Below, one piece after another: positions 13,153-15,332 of a stretch of 15,332 bases of DNA (its first letter is position 1; every line of letters begins with the position of its first letter). A program made the position numbers and the translations under genes. The stretch is from Bacteroidales bacterium. GTDB lineage: Bacteria; Bacteroidota; Bacteroidia; Bacteroidales; UBA7960. Under the pieces are notes generated by a model. The model ran no database searches and was not told where the DNA came from. It saw only the letters and a program-made list of their open reading frames with translations. The stretch lies in assembly GCA_007131895.1 (NCBI GenBank), contig SLPR01000559.1, forward strand, positions 1 through 15,332, in the 5' to 3' direction.

Positions 13153-15332
13153 CTAAAGTTTTTTGCTGCCCAGGCCAAGTATTCGTTTCCATAAGCTGCG
13201 TTTTACAATGTTTATCTGATCATCGTAATATCCGTATCCCGATCCATAACCACCATAATAATAGCCGTAGGAATATCCTTTGTCATATCCATAACTTGAG
13301 TATTCCTTGTCAACAGCGTTGAGTACCACTGAAAGTTTGCTGATATGGCTTTCGCCAATGAGTCTGTTCACGTTCTGGATAAACATCCGCTTGGAATAGT
13401 TGGCCTTAAAAATATAAATAGGATAATCGGCCATTAGAATACTCTTCATACCGTCGGTAACAATTCCTACCGGCGGGTTATCCACGATTACATAATCATA
13501 CCTGGACTTAAGGTAGCTGATCATTTCGTCCATTCGTGGAGTCAGAATCAACTCTGAGGGATTGGGGGGTACCGGACCCGCAGTAATGAAATCGAGGTTC
13601 TTCACCCTGGAAGGTTGTATGCAATCGTCAATACTGTCAATATTAGACAGAATGGTACTTACCCCTTTGATATTTTCCACGTTGAAGCCCAGATGAATTT
13701 TGGGTTTTCGCATGTCAAAGTCAATGACAATAACTTTCTTGTTGCTGAAAGCAAGTATACCCGCCAGGTTCATGGCAAAAAATGTTTTTCCTTCTCCGGA
13801 AATAGTAGAGGTTACCGCTACCAGCTTGGGTCCCGGATCATTATTGATAAACTGCAGGTTTGTTCTGATGGCTCTCAAAGATTCAGAAATTAATGACTTT
13901 GGTTTCTTTAAAACCAGCAGCTGGTTGGGCGGAATTTCACTCTTGTATTTGGGTATGACGCCAATTACGGGAGCCTGGGTGTACTTAAGAATATCATGCA
14001 GTGAAGGGATTTCATTATAGAACAGATATTTCAGCAAAAACACACCGATTCCCAGAAAGATGGCCGCCAGCAGACTGCTTGCATAGATACCTCTGGGTTT
14101 GGGAGAAATAGGTTGTCCGGGCACACGCGATCTTTCCAGGATTACACTTTGAGAAACGTACCCGGCTTTGGAAATAGAATATTCTGCTTTCTTCTCCACC
14201 AGCTGATTGTAAAACCGCTCGTTTATCGAGTGTACACGCTGCAGCATACTGTATTCAATAAGGCTGTAGCGTGTACCCTGGTTAAGCAGGATACTTTCAT
14301 AACTGTTAATTTTGCGGTTAATATCGTTTATTCGCGTATCCAGGTTGTTTTTTAAAGTGGTTATACTTTCGGTAACAAGCTTACGCTGAATATTTACCTG
14401 GTAATTCAAAGCCTGGATCTGACTGCTTTCGGGTGTAACCTGGTACAGCAGCTGCTCTCTCTCAATGAGCAGATCCTGCAATGTTTGCAGCATTCGGGAT
14501 ATCATACCGCTAAACTCACTGCCGGCAAGGATGGCTATCAGGCGGTATATATCAACATTTTCGTCCTGAGCAAGGCTTTTGGCTATCTCGCTTAGAATAT
14601 TGTACTCCATCTGCAACAGCACCAGCTGGTTTTCCATATCTCCAATTCTCCCCTGCAGGGTAGGAAGCGGAGTCAGGGTAATCTCATCAATGCCATGCTC
14701 TTTTTTAAACTCTTCCAGTTCTATTTCAGAGTCTGACAGTTTATCAAAAAGCAGATCAAGTTGCTGATCAATAAAAGCCAGAATGTTATTGGCACTTTCT
14801 GCCTTTTTTTCCAAATCGTAAATACTGAATTCTTCGGCAATTGTATTAACGATATCAGATGCTTTCTGTGGGTTGGTTCCTGTATAGCTGATCTGAATGG
14901 TTTTGGCTGCAGCATTGAGAACGTTGATTCGTATATCGCGGCTATAGGCCGATGCAAGCGTTTCGGGATTATTGAGTATAAAGAAATAGGAGTTTCGGCT
15001 AAAAAGGCTCTGCTGTTCCTTGATTATATTGAAGTTGTGTATGTCAATCAATATATCCATTTCGGGCAGGGAGCTGCGTCCGTTAATATGAATTTCGCGT
15101 TTCTGAAGTTGTCCTCTGTAGGTAAACGAAAGCACTATCTGATCCTGGCTGACAAAATCAACATAAATCGGTATACCATAGATGGAAGGATTCTTAACAA
15201 AGGCATCTACCGTAAAAGGTGCATTGCGATAAAGCTCAAAATTGAGCACTCGTCCTTTGGAAAAATACGATACTTCAAGGGGCAGTTTAGAAAGTGTTCT
15301 TTGCAAAAAAACCGATGAACGCATCAGCTCAA
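13153..15332 (-). CDS. Wzc-type polysaccharide co-polymerase / BY-kinase, N-terminus beyond window
   Basis: This bacterial tyrosine autokinase controls polymerisation and export of capsule or exopolysaccharide at the inner membrane. The frame has no stop to the window edge and is still inside the periplasmic Wzz-like domain (LPLEVSYFSKGRVLNFELY), so the first TM helix and N-terminus are missing. At least 725 residues are present. After coiled coils and a GNVR-like segment ending PISPKPRG comes the second TM helix (SLLAAIFLGIGVFLLKYLF, around 14020-14085). The cytoplasmic kinase has Walker A TISGEGKTFFAMNLAG, Walker A' VIVIDFDMRKP and Walker B YVIVDNPPVG. The C-terminus is a tyrosine cluster with 12 Tyr in about 30 residues, followed by a basic tail. 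It is the upstream gene of a run continuing into rfbC 13 bp later. A Wza-like exporter or phosphatase is not seen and may lie beyond the edge. Confidence 0.94.
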   Translation of the reverse strand, partial: ELMRSSVFLQRTLSKLPLEVSYFSKGRVLNFELYRNAPFTVDAFVKNPSIYGIPIYVDFVSQDQIVLSFTYRGQLQKREIHINGRSSLPEMDILIDIHNFNIIKEQQSLFSRNSYFFILNNPETLASAYSRDIRINVLNAAAKTIQISYTGTNPQKASDIVNTIAEEFSIYDLEKKAESANNILAFIDQQLDLLFDKLSDSEIELEEFKKEHGIDEITLTPLPTLQGRIGDMENQLVLLQMEYNILSEIAKSLAQDENVDIYRLIAILAGSEFSGMISRMLQTLQDLLIEREQLLYQVTPESSQIQALNYQVNIQRKLVTESITTLKNNLDTRINDINRKINSYESILLNQGTRYSLIEYSMLQRVHSINERFYNQLVEKKAEYSISKAGYVSQSVILERSRVPGQPISPKPRGIYASSLLAAIFLGIGVFLLKYLFYNEIPSLHDILKYTQAPVIGVIPKYKSEIPPNQLLVLKKPKSLISESLRAIRTNLQFINNDPGPKLVAVTSTISGEGKTFFAMNLAGILAFSNKKVIVIDFDMRKPKIHLGFNVENIKGVSTILSNIDSIDDCIQPSRVKNLDFITAGPVPPNPSELILTPRMDEMISYLKSRYDYVIVDNPPVGIVTDGMKSILMADYPIYIFKANYSKRMFIQNVNRLIGESHISKLSVVLNAVDKEYSSYGYDKGYSYGYYYGGYGSGYGYYDDQINIVKRSLWKRILGLGSKKL

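Noticed and set aside
13140..13178. Longer N-terminus for RfbC overlapping the Wzc gene
   Set aside because: The extension MAWAAKNFRKEKP is the out-of-frame reading of the Wzc 3' end. The family start is at MKVIET, and an AGGAAAG precedes ATG 13139.
14761..15318. 185-codon forward frame opposite the Wzc gene
   Set aside because: Antisense to a conserved reading frame, with no start signal or family motif.
1..15332. CRISPR array, tRNA genes, insertion sequences, toxin-antitoxin or defence modules
   Set aside because: No regularly spaced repeats, cloverleaf sequences, transposase motifs or defence-family motifs were seen on either strand.

Overview
The window looks like a chromosomal segment from a member of the Bacteroidota. 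The evidence is five forward sites (one per transcription unit) and one weaker reverse site matching the Bacteroidota -7 promoter element TAnnTTTG, near absence of Shine-Dalgarno sequences, a Bacteroidota-type Wzc kinase with a tyrosine-rich tail, and a WecA-like transferase of the form common in that phylum. I cannot name the genus. No tRNA, rRNA, insertion sequence, CRISPR array or phage gene was seen.

Layout, left to right. (1) Positions 1-993 hold the 3' end of a methionine sulfoxide reductase B gene and a ferritin-like/rubrerythrin-family gene, closed by a strong terminator (1013-1051). (2) panB (1179-1991), for pantothenate synthesis, has its own promoter. (3) A signalling block at 2063-7555 contains two divergent histidine-kinase units. 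On the minus strand a six-TM, triple-PAS kinase overlaps by 11 bp a stand-alone receiver. On the plus strand is a soluble REC-PAS-kinase-REC hybrid. A 554-bp divergent intergenic region separates them. (4) A short RluA-type pseudouridine synthase (7706-8410) precedes a 969-residue exported protein (8524-11433). That protein joins a gluzincin-type HExxH metalloprotease-like domain, a TolB/PD40-like propeller and a probable C-terminal outer-membrane barrel. (5) Converging on it from the right is a minus-strand polysaccharide operon: Wzc-type tyrosine kinase/chain-length regulator (truncated by the window edge), rfbC (dTDP-4-dehydrorhamnose 3,5-epimerase) and a WecA/TagO-like polyprenyl-phosphate sugar-1-phosphate transferase.

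How the parts work together. The right-hand operon is the edge of a surface-polysaccharide locus: WecA would start the lipid-linked chain, RfbC supplies a dTDP-6-deoxysugar, and Wzc controls polymer length and export. The two kinase systems have receivers but no DNA-binding, cyclase or Hpt domain within the window, so their outputs must be encoded elsewhere or work by protein contact. No complete novel defence or mobile system is visible. The items most worth a second look are the metalloprotease-propeller-barrel fusion, the overlapping GC-rich palindromes inside its gene, and the output-less paired kinase block between panB and the pseudouridine synthase.
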